Shown in pieces: positions 1 to 10,679 of a stretch of 64,000 nucleotides of DNA. Source of the DNA: Fremontodendron californicum (taxonomy: Eukaryota; Streptophyta; Magnoliopsida; Malvales; Malvaceae); the NCBI GenBank assembly GCA_030761205.1, contig JAULJL010000003.1, positions 32,026,301 to 32,090,300 of the forward strand. Reading direction: 5' to 3'. The notes under the pieces were generated by a model that saw nothing but the letters and a program-made list of their open reading frames with translations, did not search any database and was not told the origin of the DNA. Position numbers and translations under genes: made by a program. Position 1 is the stretch's first letter, and each line of letters starts with the position of its first letter.

Positions 1-210
1 TCACGTGAAATGATTCAGAAAGAGATATGGCTGCCGGTGTAACCCAGCTCCAGCTGACAGGATAACAAGAGTATAATTAATGAAAAATAAGGAAATCTTA
101 TATTTCCAACACCCATGAAACAATGGGAAAATGCAGTTATGTTCATAATTTAATTCTGTATTATAATGTTCTTCTTCTCAAGTAATAACATAATCACGTG
201 AAATCACGTG
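1..210 (+). promoter_or_regulatory. Duplicated upstream unit with CACGTG G-boxes (psi-TPS-A)
   Basis: Two tandem copies of a roughly 190-bp upstream unit begin here; the window cuts the first. Perfect palindromic G-boxes (CACGTG) lie at 2-7, 195-200 and 205-210, the last two only 4 bp apart. G-boxes bind bHLH (MYC2-type) and bZIP factors in plants. The matching positions before TPS-C and psi-TPS-D read 'aacgtga' and lack the perfect palindrome. Confidence 0.55.
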
Positions 211-1004
211 TAACCCAGCTGACTGCATAATAAGTGAATAATGAAAAATTAGGAAATGTTATATTTCCAGCAACCATGAACAATTCATTGAACAATGCAG
301 TGTTTTCCATAAATAGCCATAACAATACATATATCGAGAAGCTTTCCATAAATAGTCATAACATTAACCTTAGCTTTCACAAATTCAGTATAGTAACATT
401 TGCGAATATGACTTTCTTTCTTTTCTTTTCTTTTTTACGAAATTAAGTATAAAAGTTGAATTTACAATCATAATAACATAATTACCCAAAAAAAATACAA
501 TCATAATAAGATAACCTTTTATATACATCAAGAAAAAAAAAAAAAGAAAAAAAACCAACAAACAAATCAAACCAACAACAAACCAACCAACCTATAATGT
601 GATCTAAATTTCGAAATTGAACTACTATTTGCAAGAAAATGCTAATAGTTAATGCTAATTCACCTCCAGACTCTGTACTTCTTTTCTGTATTTATTGAAA
701 GATATGCTAATAAGTATATGTCACGATTATTTAGAAGTATTCATAGGTTGAGTGTGATCGGGTTTGGGATGGGCCTAATTGGCCCTCCTATTTCTAAAAT
801 CGAGTATGCTAAGTCCATTTAAAATAATTTTTTATTAAATAATAAAAATTATTTTATATTAAAATTATTAATATTTTAAATATCTTTTAGAATTAAAATT
901 AAATAAAAATATATTATTTATTTAAAAAATAATTTAATTGATTCAGGTCGAGTACATGCCATGGGCATGAACATGAACATGTAGTCTGGTGACCTCTACT
1001 CACA

Positions 1005-1095
1005 CACTATTTCCATCACTAAATTCTAATAGTGACGGATTTATAACATTTTATGACGGATTTTTTCGTTATTGCTCAAGCAGTTTCTGGTAGTG
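1005..1095. mobile_element. Tiny CACTA-type relic in psi-TPS-A intron 1
   Basis: Begins CACTATTTCC and ends CTGGTAGTG, whose reverse complement CACTACCAG is a typical plant CACTA terminus. Subterminal 'gtgacgga' repeats lie inside. The block is absent at the matching place in psi-TPS-B (after 26466), so it looks like an insertion. No convincing 3-bp target duplication remains. Confidence 0.45.
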
Positions 1096-1335
1096 TATTT
1101 TTTAAAGGTATATATAGAAGAATTATGTCCTTTTTTTGAGCTTTTACTTTGGGTGAAATTCGCAATTAAGTTGGATGATATTCAAGCTTAACCTTTTATG
1201 ACTTCTTTTCATTTGCTTATATGAAGGAATTTGGATCTTGCTCAAAACAAATTGAAGTCATGAAAGAAATCGTGAAGGGTATGTTAATGACTTTCACAGG
1301 AGATCCAATATAGAATATATATCTGATTAAGGTTT

Positions 1336-1702
1336 TATTGTGAGATTGGTTTTGGTGAGATTGAAATTAACAATTGCGGTGAGATTAGTTATTATAGATA
1401 TTGTAACAGTGATGTAAACACCTAATTTTATCCGGAATGATTTAAGATTACGCGAAATAGTAAGTCAAACTAAGATAAACTTTGGATTCGGACCCAAACT
1501 TGGGCTTAATTCATATCATTCTCCTTTCTTTTTCGGTTGGGCTCTTGAAACCCAAATTTTGAGAGCAGCCCATTTAATCCAAATGTTTTAAAGTTTAAGA
1601 CCAATTTTGCCCAAAAGAATATTAGGTTTAATAAAGCCCAAACCTTTTATTATTATTATTATCAGTTAATTAATTTTCCATTCATTCCTTATAAATTGTC
1701 GC
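1336..1702. other. No gene; possible LTR fragment
   Basis: Non-coding in all frames. A sequence starting TGTAAACACC at 1413 has the look of a Ty3-gypsy LTR end, but no partner LTR, PBS or ORF was found, so this is a weak suggestion only. Confidence 0.25.
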
Positions 1703-2314
1703 TAGACCTGTCCAAGGGTCTGGCTACCAGCCCAAGCCCGAAGGTCCGCCCATATTTTAGAAGGCTTGGACAAAAATATTAGGCCCGAAAAATGGGTTTG
1801 GGCAAAAAAAAATTAGGCCTGTTTAAAAAATGGGTCGGGCCTTGGCTCCAACATTCAAGGCCTGAGCCAGGCTCGGCCCGTTTTCCAATTAAATAATATA
1901 TTATTTTTATATACATTATATAATTTATGTCATATAAAGATTAAATATTAATATAATATTCTAATGTTAACATTAAAAAAAATGTTAAGTTATATATGTT
2001 TAAGAACTTAATAAAAGAAAAAAAAATTATTAAAGATTTAATAAAAAAAAAACATTTTTTTTATTTTTTTAGAAAAAAAATAATATGGGCGGGCCTAAAC
2101 GGGCTTAGGCTATCCATCTACAAATATGGGCGGGCTTGGGCAAAATTTTAAGCCCATATTTCGGGCTGGGCCGAGCTTGGGCAAACATATATGGTGTTGA
2201 TATCATACATAAGCTTGGCCCGAATCCGGCCCGACCCGACCCATGGACACCTCTACCCAAATATCGGGCGGGGCTTCAGGTTTGGGCGGGTAGCCCAGCC
2301 CTTGAACAGGTCTA
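1703..2314. mobile_element. hAT-like non-autonomous element, GGCCC-rich family, copy 1
   Basis: Bounded by an inverted repeat: 'tagacctgtccaaggg' on the left and 'cccttgaacaggtcta' on the right. Blocks such as 'gggcgggc' and 'aagcccg' sit near both ends around an AT-rich core. A close copy is at 38963-39542 and related elements are at 39884-41133 and 53562-53855. The 8-bp flanks here do not match well, so target duplication is unproven for this copy. The ORF at 2191-2385 is just the GC-rich end read through. Confidence 0.6.
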
Positions 2315-2397
2315 GTTGGGACTTACAGATGTTTTGGAGAAAGAAAGGTGTCGAGAAAATAGGGGTTTTGTCTATCCCCAAATAAAATTTAGATGAT

Positions 2398-2436
2398 CTA
2401 TAGCAACGGGCAAAATAAAATAGCCCGTTGCTATAG
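2398..2436. repeat. Perfect 14-bp inverted repeat (hairpin)
   Basis: 'ctatagcaacgggc' and its exact reverse complement are separated by 11 AT-rich bases. It probably is a TE end or fold-back remnant; no gene is adjacent. Confidence 0.6.
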
Positions 2437-2509
2437 GCATCTTTTCATGAAAAAAATAATAATTTAAAAATTAAAATAAAATCGCGAACTAGAAAAGAAA
2501 AAGCGGATA

Positions 2510-2700
2510 TTTTTTTCACGAGACGTATATACTGACGGCAACTGTTACAATAGATGTAACCTATATCGACGGAAAAAATAAGTGTCGGTATATATTGTAC
2601 ATTTTCTGGCGGATCAAAAATCTGTCGGTATAGATTTGATTTACTGACGGAATTTGACCGTCAGTAAAATTTAGCATCAGTATATGGCAAATTATTTGTA
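2510..2700. mobile_element. CACTA subterminal-repeat relic
   Basis: Several copies in both orientations of 'gacggaa', 'gtcggtat' and 'ctgacgg', the motif class that fills the CACTA element at 5969-7636. No CACTA terminus was found, so this is a fragment. Confidence 0.4.
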
Positions 2701-3413
2701 ATATGCCTTAGGAAAGAAGAATAGGGTTTTTTTTTAACCCGTAAAGAAAATCATCCCTTCTGAACGATAACGTTTAGAAGGCCTATCTCTAAATTGTTAC
2801 CATTTTCTTTTACAAAAGGGATAAATTTTTTAATTCAAAATATACAGTAAAACTTTTATAAAATAATATTGTTAAGACTAAGAAAAAATATTATTTTAAA
2901 GAGATTATTTAATTATTGATAAAAGAATAAATTAATATTTATTAATTTATAAAGAATATTATGTTTTCAATTTTATACATGTATATTATTATTTTCTTTT
3001 ACTAAGATACATGAATGACTTATAAATAAATAAAAATACTAGATAGAGTCAAGAATTAATATTTACATATAACCTCAAAAGTTAATATGTACAAATACAT
3101 TAATGTACATACATAATAATTAAGAAAAAAAAAGAGGCGTTTCAAGCAATAGTCACCTTAAATAATTGTTTGCTACAATATAAAATGAATGTACTGAATG
3201 TAGTGTGTGCATTACAAAAAATTAAAGATGAGATTCAATTTGGTTTAGGTAAAAAAAAAAAAAAAAAAAAAAACCAAACTTTAGATGTATATTTTGAGAA
3301 ATAGCTTAAATGGGAAGATAAAAGTTGTTAAGTGAAAATTTTCTTATAGTATTATATGAATTTTTATGTATTTTTAATAGGAATTAATAATTTATATATT
3401 TGCATGGAATAAA
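2701..3413. other. AT-rich intergenic DNA, nothing recognised
   Basis: No ORF of note, no terminal repeats. A poly-A tract lies near 3250-3272. Confidence 0.5.
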
Positions 3414-3807
3414 AAACCGGACCAGACCGGTTGGTTGAACTGGAAATCGGTGGTCCGTTCGATCCAGTACTATACTTAAAACCGGACTTTTTTTGAATCG
3501 GTCAAAAACTGGTTTAACCTATAAAAAACTGGTAAAAAATTGTTTCTTTTATTATTATTTATTTTATTTTTTTTTTAAATGGTGAGATTTGAACCCTTAA
3601 CCTCTTGATTTTATAATAAAGATCATATCACTAAGCCAAATACATATTCTTATTAATTATTTACTATATTTATTACTTATTTAACATTAAAAAAATTATA
3701 TATATATTTAAAATTATTTTTATCAAACCGGTTGGTCCAAGCGGTTGAACTGATTAGATCGAAAATTGAAGGTCTGATCTGTTCGACCTTCGATCCAATT
3801 TTTTCAA
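3414..3807. mobile_element. MITE-like repeat with a tRNA-derived core
   Basis: The ends carry inverted 'accggaccagaccggttgg' type blocks. Inside, at about 3580-3638, the minus strand reads like a degenerate tRNA: a B-box-like GGTTCAAATC followed by CTCACC, and an A-box-like 'cttagtgatatga' upstream. No acceptor stem pairs with it. It is probably a tRNA- or SINE-derived insertion in an old repeat. Confidence 0.35.
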
Positions 3808-3994
3808 CATTGTATATTTGTTGTTGAGCCCTAAAGAAAATGTAAAAAAATTATTATCTTATACATTCAGCGAGGTTGTTATTTTAATACACTGGTTCGA
3901 GTCGGGACTGCGAGATTTTATTAATTAACCGAGCTAATTAATTTATCGAACATTCATTATCGGGGTTTTACTAAGTTAATGTTGTTTCAAGGTA

Positions 3995-4665
3995 TCTATA
4001 CTATTAATAAAATGGTTGATTGAGTTTGATGTCATTGATTCAAGTGATACCAACTTAGTTAGTGAAATAACATAAAATATATACTAATTATAAAAGAGCT
4101 AACTGAGTTTGGTATCACGAGTCAAGTGACAACAACTCAGTTGAAAAATACAAAATAATCAAATAAATTCATAATATCAAATAATAAAATTAGATATTAA
4201 TGTTTTTTTGAAACAAAAATACATATTTCTTAAAAAAAATATCCACTCTTTTTTTATAAAAAAACTACCTTATATTTTTCTTCTAAAACATTTTTTCCTT
4301 CCATCCACATTGTGGGTGTGAGCAATTCTATAATAATCTATATGTATACTATATATAATGGGAGTGATTGAGTAGGTGTCACGAGTCAAATGACATCAAC
4401 TCAATTGAAAAAATTGATTAAAAACCAAATATTTTATAAATCAAATAATAATATTATAAGGGCATTTATGTATTTCAATTTTTTTTATATAATATATTAA
4501 TTAAAAAAAAATGTACCCACTCTCTTAAAAAACTATCATTCCCTTAAAAAATTACCATTCATTCTCTTAAAAAACTACCACTCCATTAAAAAAACTACTC
4601 ATATTTATATATTTTTTACATATAGTTTTTTCTTTCACCCACAAAGTGGGTGTGACATAATCTAG
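3995..4665 (+). mobile_element. Non-autonomous Helitron (composite)
   Basis: The 5' end is A|TCTATACTATT at 3995. The 3' end is the palindrome CACCCAC-aaa-GTGGGTG, then nine bases, then CTAG at 4662-4665 followed by T. That gives the Helitron arrangement: A-T target, 5'-TC, 3' hairpin, CTAG. A second 5'-like start (TCTATATGTATACT near 4345) and an internal hairpin-like 3' end near 4305-4330 suggest two units in tandem. Conserved 'gtcacgagtcaagtgac' palindromic blocks follow each 5' end. No Rep/helicase ORF. Confidence 0.7.
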
Positions 4666-4740
4666 TTAATTATAGAAAGACTGATTGAGTTTGATGTCAC
4701 GAGTCAAGTGACACCAACTTAGTTGATGAATTTACAAAAA

Positions 4741-5162
4741 CTAGATTATGGCAGACCCACTATGTGGGTGAATGAAAAAAATATGAGTAAAAAATTATGT
4801 TTAAAAATTTTTATTAGTGGGTAGTTTGTAACTTGTAAGTATAGATAGTTTTTTTTTAAAAGAAGTGAGTAGTTTTAGAAAAAATGTTGATAAATTTTTT
4901 TAAAAATAAAAATCATATAAAAATTGAAAAGTCATCAATAACCTTGGTATGTTTTTTGATATAATAAATTTTTTGGGTTTTTTGTCTTTTCACCAACTGA
5001 GTTGGTGTCACTTGACTCAGTGACATCAACTCAGCCATTCTCTTTATAATAGTATAGATAGATATAATAAATTTTTTGATTTTTCTTTTCTTTTCACCAA
5101 CTGAGTTGGTGTCACTTGACTCAGTGACACCAACTCAGCCATTCTCTTTATAATAGTAGAGA
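4741..5162 (-). mobile_element. Non-autonomous Helitron (minus strand) with duplicated 5' end
   Basis: On the minus strand the 3' end is CACCCACATAGTGGGTC, then a short spacer, then CTAG at 4744-4741 followed by T. Two 5' termini are present in tandem: A|TCTATACTATTATAAAG starting at 5058 and A|TCTCTACTATTATAAAG starting at 5162. Each is followed by the palindromic 'gtcactgagtcaagtgac' block. The element lies head-to-tail beside the plus-strand Helitron on its left. Confidence 0.7.
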
Positions 5163-5345
5163 TGGATATCAAAATAATAAATTTGGGTATTAATGTCTTT
5201 TAAATTTTTTTATAAAATATTTTTTTGAAACAAAAAATACATATTTATTAAAAAACTACCCACTCTTTCTTTTTTTTTTTTTTTTAAACAAAATCTTATA
5301 TAACTTTTTTTTTTCTTCCACCCACATAATAGTTGTGGACAATTC
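5163..5345 (+). mobile_element. Degenerate Helitron 3' end
   Basis: 'cttccacccacataatagttgtgg' followed by 'acaattctaatt' looks like a decayed Helitron hairpin and CTAA|T end. Upstream is AT-rich without a clear 5' terminus. Confidence 0.4.
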
Positions 5346-5968
5346 TAATTTAATTTATTTGCCTATTATTCATGCATTAATTTATTTTCTTTACTTGATT
5401 TTTATTTATTTACTTACTTCATTTGCTTTTTTTTTTTCTTTCTTTGTTTGTTATTTATTTACTTGTGTTATTTATTTTATTTGCTTACCGTTTGTGATTG
5501 CAAATCATGTTTTCTTTTTCATATATAAATATGCGTGTTCTAAGCTTTAAAAATGAATGAAAATAACTAACATTTTGTTACATGTTAGAAAAAGAATGAT
5601 TTTTCTTACGAGTATGAAATAAAACTCCATTATTTTTAATTTTCAAGGTTTAATATGAAAATTCTGAAGTGGAGGAATCTTTATCTCACCCTAAATTTTG
5701 CATAGATGTTAGAAAATTTAAGAGAATTTTCCAATGTAAAAAAAGTCACTTTATCTTTTAAAAAAATTAAAATTAAACTGACAACAAAAAGAGAGAGATT
5801 TGAAAAAAAAAATAAAATGAATTGATTATTTGTATCACTTTATTTATTGGCCCTTAATTAATTTATTTATGTTTATTATTTGTCGTTCACATGTTTATTA
5901 AATTTTTTATATTTTTTTGTTTATTTATTTGCATCATTTTTTTATTTGTTGTTGTGTCTATTTAGGCT
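5346..5968. other. AT-rich spacer, nothing recognised
   Basis: Low-complexity T-rich DNA. The apparent 71-residue ORF at 5335-5550 is poly-T-driven Phe/Tyr/Leu and is not credible. GCT at 5966-5968 is the target duplication of the CACTA element on the right. Confidence 0.5.
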
Positions 5969-7636
5969 CACTACATGGGAACAGACTTTTATCGACGGAA
6001 TATTCTGTCAATGTCCATTATTGACGGAAAAATACGTTGAAAAAGTTTATCTATAATTCTTAAGTCGGTGATACTTTTTCGTTGGAAATAGACATTCCGT
6101 TGCTAGTAGTATTACCGACGGACTTTTACCGACGGAATAATAATTTATTATCGACAGAATATTTCGTCAGTAAAAGTCCGTCGCAGATTGTTATTATCGA
6201 CAAAACATTCCGTCGGTAATTTTTTTATAATTGAAAAAAAATTATTTATATTTTATTTATATAATTATAATTATAACTCCTCCTCAATCGGTTACATCCA
6301 AAAACATCTTTTGGTCTTGGTTTCTTTTTCTCTTCAGTCATAGGATCTCAACCGGACATCGCATTTGGTGGCTTGCAAGATGATGCTAATAAATTGAAGA
6401 AAAAAAAAACCCATTTCTCAAGATGAAAATCAGCTTAATTTAAAACAAGGAAACACATGGCAAGGTTTAAATTTAACAGCAAAATTACATTGCAGTCGAG
6501 GTACATACTGGGATATGTTTTTGTGCATAATTCTTCTCCTCTCATCAGCAATCTCTGCTGCTTTGGCACTTTCAGCATTATAACCAGGCGGACGAACATA
6601 TATAAAGAGAGAGGAAACCAATTAGTTGTTGGGTAATTTAGTCCCCAAAAAGAATAAAGATAGAAATCAGTCGAAACCAACTAATTAGTTTTAGTACACA
6701 GCATTGAAAGTTCTTTTCTATAAAGGGGAAAAAAAACATTTCCCTTCTCTTTCTTGGAAATTAGAGCAGTCTGGAGAAAGAACTTGGGCATACTGCATTA
6801 AAAAAATGTAATATATTATTACTTATTACTATAAAGAAATAGAAAGAGAGAATTATTATTTAGTAATAAGAGATAAAAGAAATATAAGGGAGGGAGACCT
6901 CATGGGCAACTTCGTCGGAACGGCGCATATGCTGGGCATAGGTCTGCCCAGTGATCCACTTGCGGTGTTGGTTGGGATAGGAGAGAGGATGCCATGGCTT
7001 TTGGTTGAGAGAGAAAGAAGAAAAGAATAGATGAAAGTAGAGGAGAGAGAAGAGAAGAGAAAGATAATAAGTATAACCGGCCTAAACATTTCACTAAAAA
7101 TTTTGAATTTTTTTCCCTCCAACAATTTTTGACGGTTTTTTAAATTTTATCCGTCGGTAAAAGCGTATTACCGAAGGATATTTCATCTATAATGTGTTTT
7201 CGAAAGAATATCCGTCGAAAAAACATTATCGACGGAATTTCATAATACTGACGGACATTTCGTCGGTAATACGTTTTTACCATTATTTTTTGGTTTTTTA
7301 TTTTTCTTTTTCTTTTTTAATAATAAAAAATCGTGCTTTTTTTTTCGACGAATTTTTCCTTCGGTAATAAACTTCATTCCGTCGGTAATACTGTGACGGG
7401 ACTCTAATTGGTTCCCGTCAAAGTATTACCGACGAAAAATTTCAGTCATAAATATTTCGTCGGTAATACAAAAATTTTGTCGGTAATGTTCCACAATTCC
7501 GTCGGTAGTAGTCAAAAAATTTACCGACGGAATTTCGTTGGTAATGTTGGATATTCTATCGGTAATGTGAACTATTTTCGACGGAAAATATCCGTCAGTA
7601 ATACTTCCGTCTCTAAATCTAGTTTCTCTTGTAGTG
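5969..7636. mobile_element. Non-autonomous CACTA (En/Spm-type) element with captured host exons
   Basis: Starts CACTACATGGGAA and ends TTCTCTTGTAGTG, flanked by the 3-bp duplication GCT at 5966-5968 and 7637-7639, the CACTA hallmark. Roughly 200-500 bp inside each end are packed with 'ccgtcggtaat' / 'taccgacgga' repeats in both orientations, the class bound by the element's transposase. No transposase ORF remains. The middle (about 6260-7110) lacks these repeats and holds host-gene fragments on the minus strand, making this a Pack-CACTA candidate. Length 1668 bp. Confidence 0.85.
6495..7009 (-). pseudogene. Captured host exons inside the CACTA element (CIR_N-like protein fragment)
   Basis: Two minus-strand pieces read as conserved protein. 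7009-6899 gives LNQKPWHPLSYPNQHRKW followed by ITGQTYAQHMRRSDEVAHE, ending at a GT donor (6898-6897). 6602-6495 gives YVRPPGYNAESAKAAEIADE and then RRRIMHKN before decaying. I recall this combination from plant proteins with an N-terminal CIR_N-type domain (CBF1-interacting corepressor/splicing-related), but cannot verify it here. Residues that would join the two pieces are missing, there is no good acceptor before the second, and a stop follows, so the copy is not functional. Confidence 0.5.
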
Positions 7637-7639
7637 GCT

Positions 7640-8083
7640 GCATTTAGATTTCTCTGAATCTCTAGTACGAAATCCAATGCATCAAAAGGAGTTAAATGCA
7701 TTGCAAGGTGCATTTGGATAGCACCCTGCGATGCAATTTTTTTTATTGCTCCACCAGTTTTCAACTAGAGGAGGCAGGGTCCAATGGCTTTCACTGGACC
7801 TGCTTAGGGGGTAAAGTTACACTTTACCCCTTATTTTCTTTTCAATTTTTTTTTTATTTTTTTTCAATATTTTGTATTTTATTAATTTCTTTTATTTTAA
7901 AATTTTTAATTATTTAAAAATATATATTTATATTTTATTTAATATAATAAATACATTTATATAATTATATAATAATAGTTAATTAATTAAAATATTTAAA
8001 TAAATATATAAAATAACATGTATTAAAATTTTAAATATTAATATTATTAAAATAAAAATAAAAATAATTTATCAATATACTCT
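7640..8083. other. AT-rich spacer with a short perfect hairpin
   Basis: No gene. 7808-7830 is a perfect hairpin (GGGGTAAAGT-tac-ACTTTACCCC). Its flank ends with ACTCT (8079-8083), the target duplication of the LTR element that follows. Confidence 0.5.
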
Positions 8084-8692
8084 TGTTGATTTTTTGACTC
8101 TCGGTACCAATTGTAGTTTTGTGCTACAGTACCGATTTTCTACAGTAACTTTCTTTCGGGATGCTATAGTAACTTCCGAAAAACAACTCTTTTATTAATA
8201 TGACAAAAGACCAAATACAATTGGTGTGAACACCAACTAACAATAGAGACAACTTCACACAAACTCTTTCTCACTTTACTATTCATTCACTATTCATTCA
8301 CTATTCATTTATACACCAACACCACTCACGTGCTCACTTTCTTCTTCAATTTCTGCAAATTTTGCAGCTTCCATGCTCTGGCTCTCAACACCTCTTTTCT
8401 TTCACCCAACACTCACATCTTTTTTTTTTGTTCTTTTTCTCTTTCTCTCTATTTCACCTCCACAATACACTTTGCACACAACACATCTCTATTTATAACC
8501 ATATTAAACCGACTTATCATTGTCGGTTGGAGTATTCTAGAGAGGGAAAACTAAAACCGAATCTAGAGAGAAATCTAAAGAGAATTATAGAAAGAATTAT
8601 GTAGACAATTCTAGGGAGGGGGATGAAGAAATTTCTAGGAAGAAGATTGAAGAATAATCTAGGGGGAGAGAGGAGTCGGTGGAATCTTAACA
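8084..8692 (-). repeat. 3' LTR of the TR-GAG element
   Basis: TG...CA, 609 bp. Paired with 20889-21499. The 'bad start' ORFs at 8330-8805 lie in this non-coding LTR. Confidence 0.9.
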
Positions 8693-8734
8693 CTCCCCCT
8701 CAACGACTACTCTCTCTTGATGCTGGCTTGGTTG

Positions 8735-8949
8735 TCATTCCAGACTGTTTTCTGGACTTATCAAATCTTGCATCAAATATCTTCTCTTTTTCTTTCTCTT
8801 CTTAAAATTCATCAGCATCATTAGTTCTGCTTCATCCATCGTTAATTGCTCTCTTCTCTTTTGATCCTTGATTTTATTCACTTCCGTCTTTGCTTCAATA
8901 ACATTGTTATCTTCTTTCTTCTTGATTTTCTTTGCTAGCCTGTCTCTGA
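8735..8949 (-). pseudogene. 3' part of the TR-GAG gag ORF, cut off by the nested insertion
   Basis: When the nested element and one copy of its target duplication are set aside, this piece continues the gag frame from 19018 without a stop and ends at TGA (8737-8735). It encodes a Lys/Glu-rich tail (RDRLAKKIKKKEDN...). The open frame on both sides shows gag was intact when the Athila-like element inserted. Confidence 0.8.
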
Positions 8950-9287
8950 CTTTGTGATAACTCGTATAATTATATAGTTTTTAGTTATGTTTTATTATTG
9001 TTTTGTGTCAAATACGAGTTATTATTGTTTAGTCTAATTGTGTTTATGATCTTTTATATTTTTATGTAATTTGGTGTTTTTCACAAGTTTCTTTGAGTGA
9101 TTTCAGATTACTAGAATTAAGGGCAAATCCAGTTCAGTTCCAGTTCCGACACCTTTTGCCATATCAGCTATATCTGGAGTTTCACTGAAGCAATAAGGCT
9201 GAAATTTTAACCGTGCAAATTTAAGAGGCATATCTATCTTTTTCATGTTTTACACTTCTTGAAACGGAGTCGTTTTCCCTAGAGAAA

Positions 9288-9690
9288 TCAACCATCAAGT
9301 TGGCTGATGTGCAATGACGTCTGTCCTGAGTAGTTTTCGTATTTTGACCATATCGTCCGATACACATCATCAAATGAGCTGATTCCAACGGCTATGGATC
9401 ACTAACTGATAGGGGAACATTTGTCTAGAAGACCATGTGATCAGATAAAGCCTCCAATATTGAAGAAATCGACCATCAAGTTGGCTGATGTGCAATGACG
9501 TCTGTGCTGACCTGTTTTCGTATTTTGCCCATATCATCTTCTCCACATCAGCAAATGAGCTGATTCTAACGGATATGAATCAGTAACTCATAGGGAAACA
9601 TTTTTCTAGAAGACCATGTGATCAGATCAGGCCTCCAAGATTGACAAAATCGACCATCAAGTTGGCTGATCAAAATCGTCATGTATGACG
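9288..9690 (+). promoter_or_regulatory. U3 tandem repeat with TGACGTC elements
   Basis: About 2.2 copies of a 181-183-bp unit beginning 'accatcaagttggctgatg'. TGACGTC occurs at 9315-9321 and 9496-9502, matching the as-1/CRE core bound by TGA-type bZIP factors in plants. It sits 280-490 bp upstream of the LTR TATA box, where enhancers of plant LTRs usually lie. The same array is in the 3' LTR from about 16982. Confidence 0.55.
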
Positions 9691-9777
9691 AAAATTGTTA
9701 GAAAATGCACCCACCTATTATACCTACCTTTGAAATTTGTAAAGCTTGTCTATTGTCATTTAGCCCTCCAAAATGTG

Positions 9778-9786
9778 TATAAATAG
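9778..9786 (+). promoter_or_regulatory. TATA box of the Athila-like LTR
   Basis: TATAAATAG in 'gtgtataaatagaggg'. This is the only strong TATA box in this part of the LTR, placing transcription start near 9810. It would drive the gag-like ORF and the spliced cassette ORFs. Confidence 0.6.
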
Positions 9787-10679
9787 AGGGCCTTGGATGA
9801 TTGTAGAGGATCATATTGTACATAGGTAGGATATTAGCCATTTTAATAAAATTCTCTAAGTTTTCTTCTTCTTTCTTTTCTCTAGTTTTCTTTCTTTTCT
9901 CTAGTTTTCTTTTTCTTTAGAGAGAGCAAGAGGTTGGATAATTAATATTCTTCCTCTTCTTCTTTCTTTCTTTTATTTTCTTCTTAGATTTTCTTTAATT
10001 TTATGTTTATGTTTACAATGCCTATGCTAGGCTAAACTTCTATTTGGTTAAGGGTGATTTCAAAGCCCTAGACATGTTTTGTGATTGATTTTCAGATTCT
10101 ATCTATCATTAATTCTCTATCAAAGTTGCTTATGTTCTTCTACAAGAATTGTTCATGATGTTGTCTTGATTTGTTTAGGTGTACAACTAGATAGATCTTG
10201 ATAATTATCTATTGCTAGTTTAGGAGTCTTGATCCGTGTAATTGTCTTGATTTCCTATTCATAAGTGGCAATTTGTGATTAATGATTATGGTCAAGTTTT
10301 CAATAATTGCAAAGTGGAACATAACCTAAGTTGAACAATCCGAGCTTATGTGTTTGTTGCTTAGATCAACCTATCTTTCTCATCATAAAGCTGCCATTAA
10401 ATTGAATTTAGAGAGCTTATTCTAGGTTGTTTAATGGTTAGAGATTAAATAGAGAGCTTGTTCTATTTAACGACAAACTAAGGAAAGATTGGGATAACAG
10501 AGCTTGTTGTTATCTACGGTTGTTAACTTTGATAGTTGGTTGATATTGATAGATCTGAAATTGATTCTTAATGATGTCTAGTGGTGGAGAATGAAACCTT
10601 AACCATATTTTTCATATTTGATTCTTCTTACTTACTTGTTTTCTTACTTTTAGTTTGCTTATTTTTTATATTTATTTTT

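Larger units (their letters stand above)
1..1335 (+). pseudogene. Psi-TPS-A: terpene synthase relic (upstream region, intron 1, 5' part of exon 2)
   Basis: Collinear with TPS-C further right. Positions 1-450 match its proximal upstream region (the 'aagctttccataaatag' and 'ctttcacaaatt' blocks). About 600-1220 matches intron 1. 1226-1330 matches exon 2 after the same 'atgaag' acceptor, reading EFGSCSKQIEVMKEIVKGM. Exon 1 is absent: an unrelated AT-rich stretch (about 410-590) stands in its place. In exon 2 a TAG replaces GAG after the residues matching DDPI, and homology stops near 1335. It cannot encode an enzyme. The family assignment rests on alignment by eye with the complete gene in this window. 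Same strand as the other three TPS copies, so it is the left-most member of the tandem array. Confidence 0.8.

Noticed and set aside
3580..3638. Possible tRNA gene (minus strand)
   Set aside because: B-box-like and A-box-like stretches exist, but no acceptor or anticodon stems pair, and it lies inside a repeat.
5335..5550. 71-residue hydrophobic ORF
   Set aside because: Arises from T-rich low-complexity sequence; no start context or family signature.
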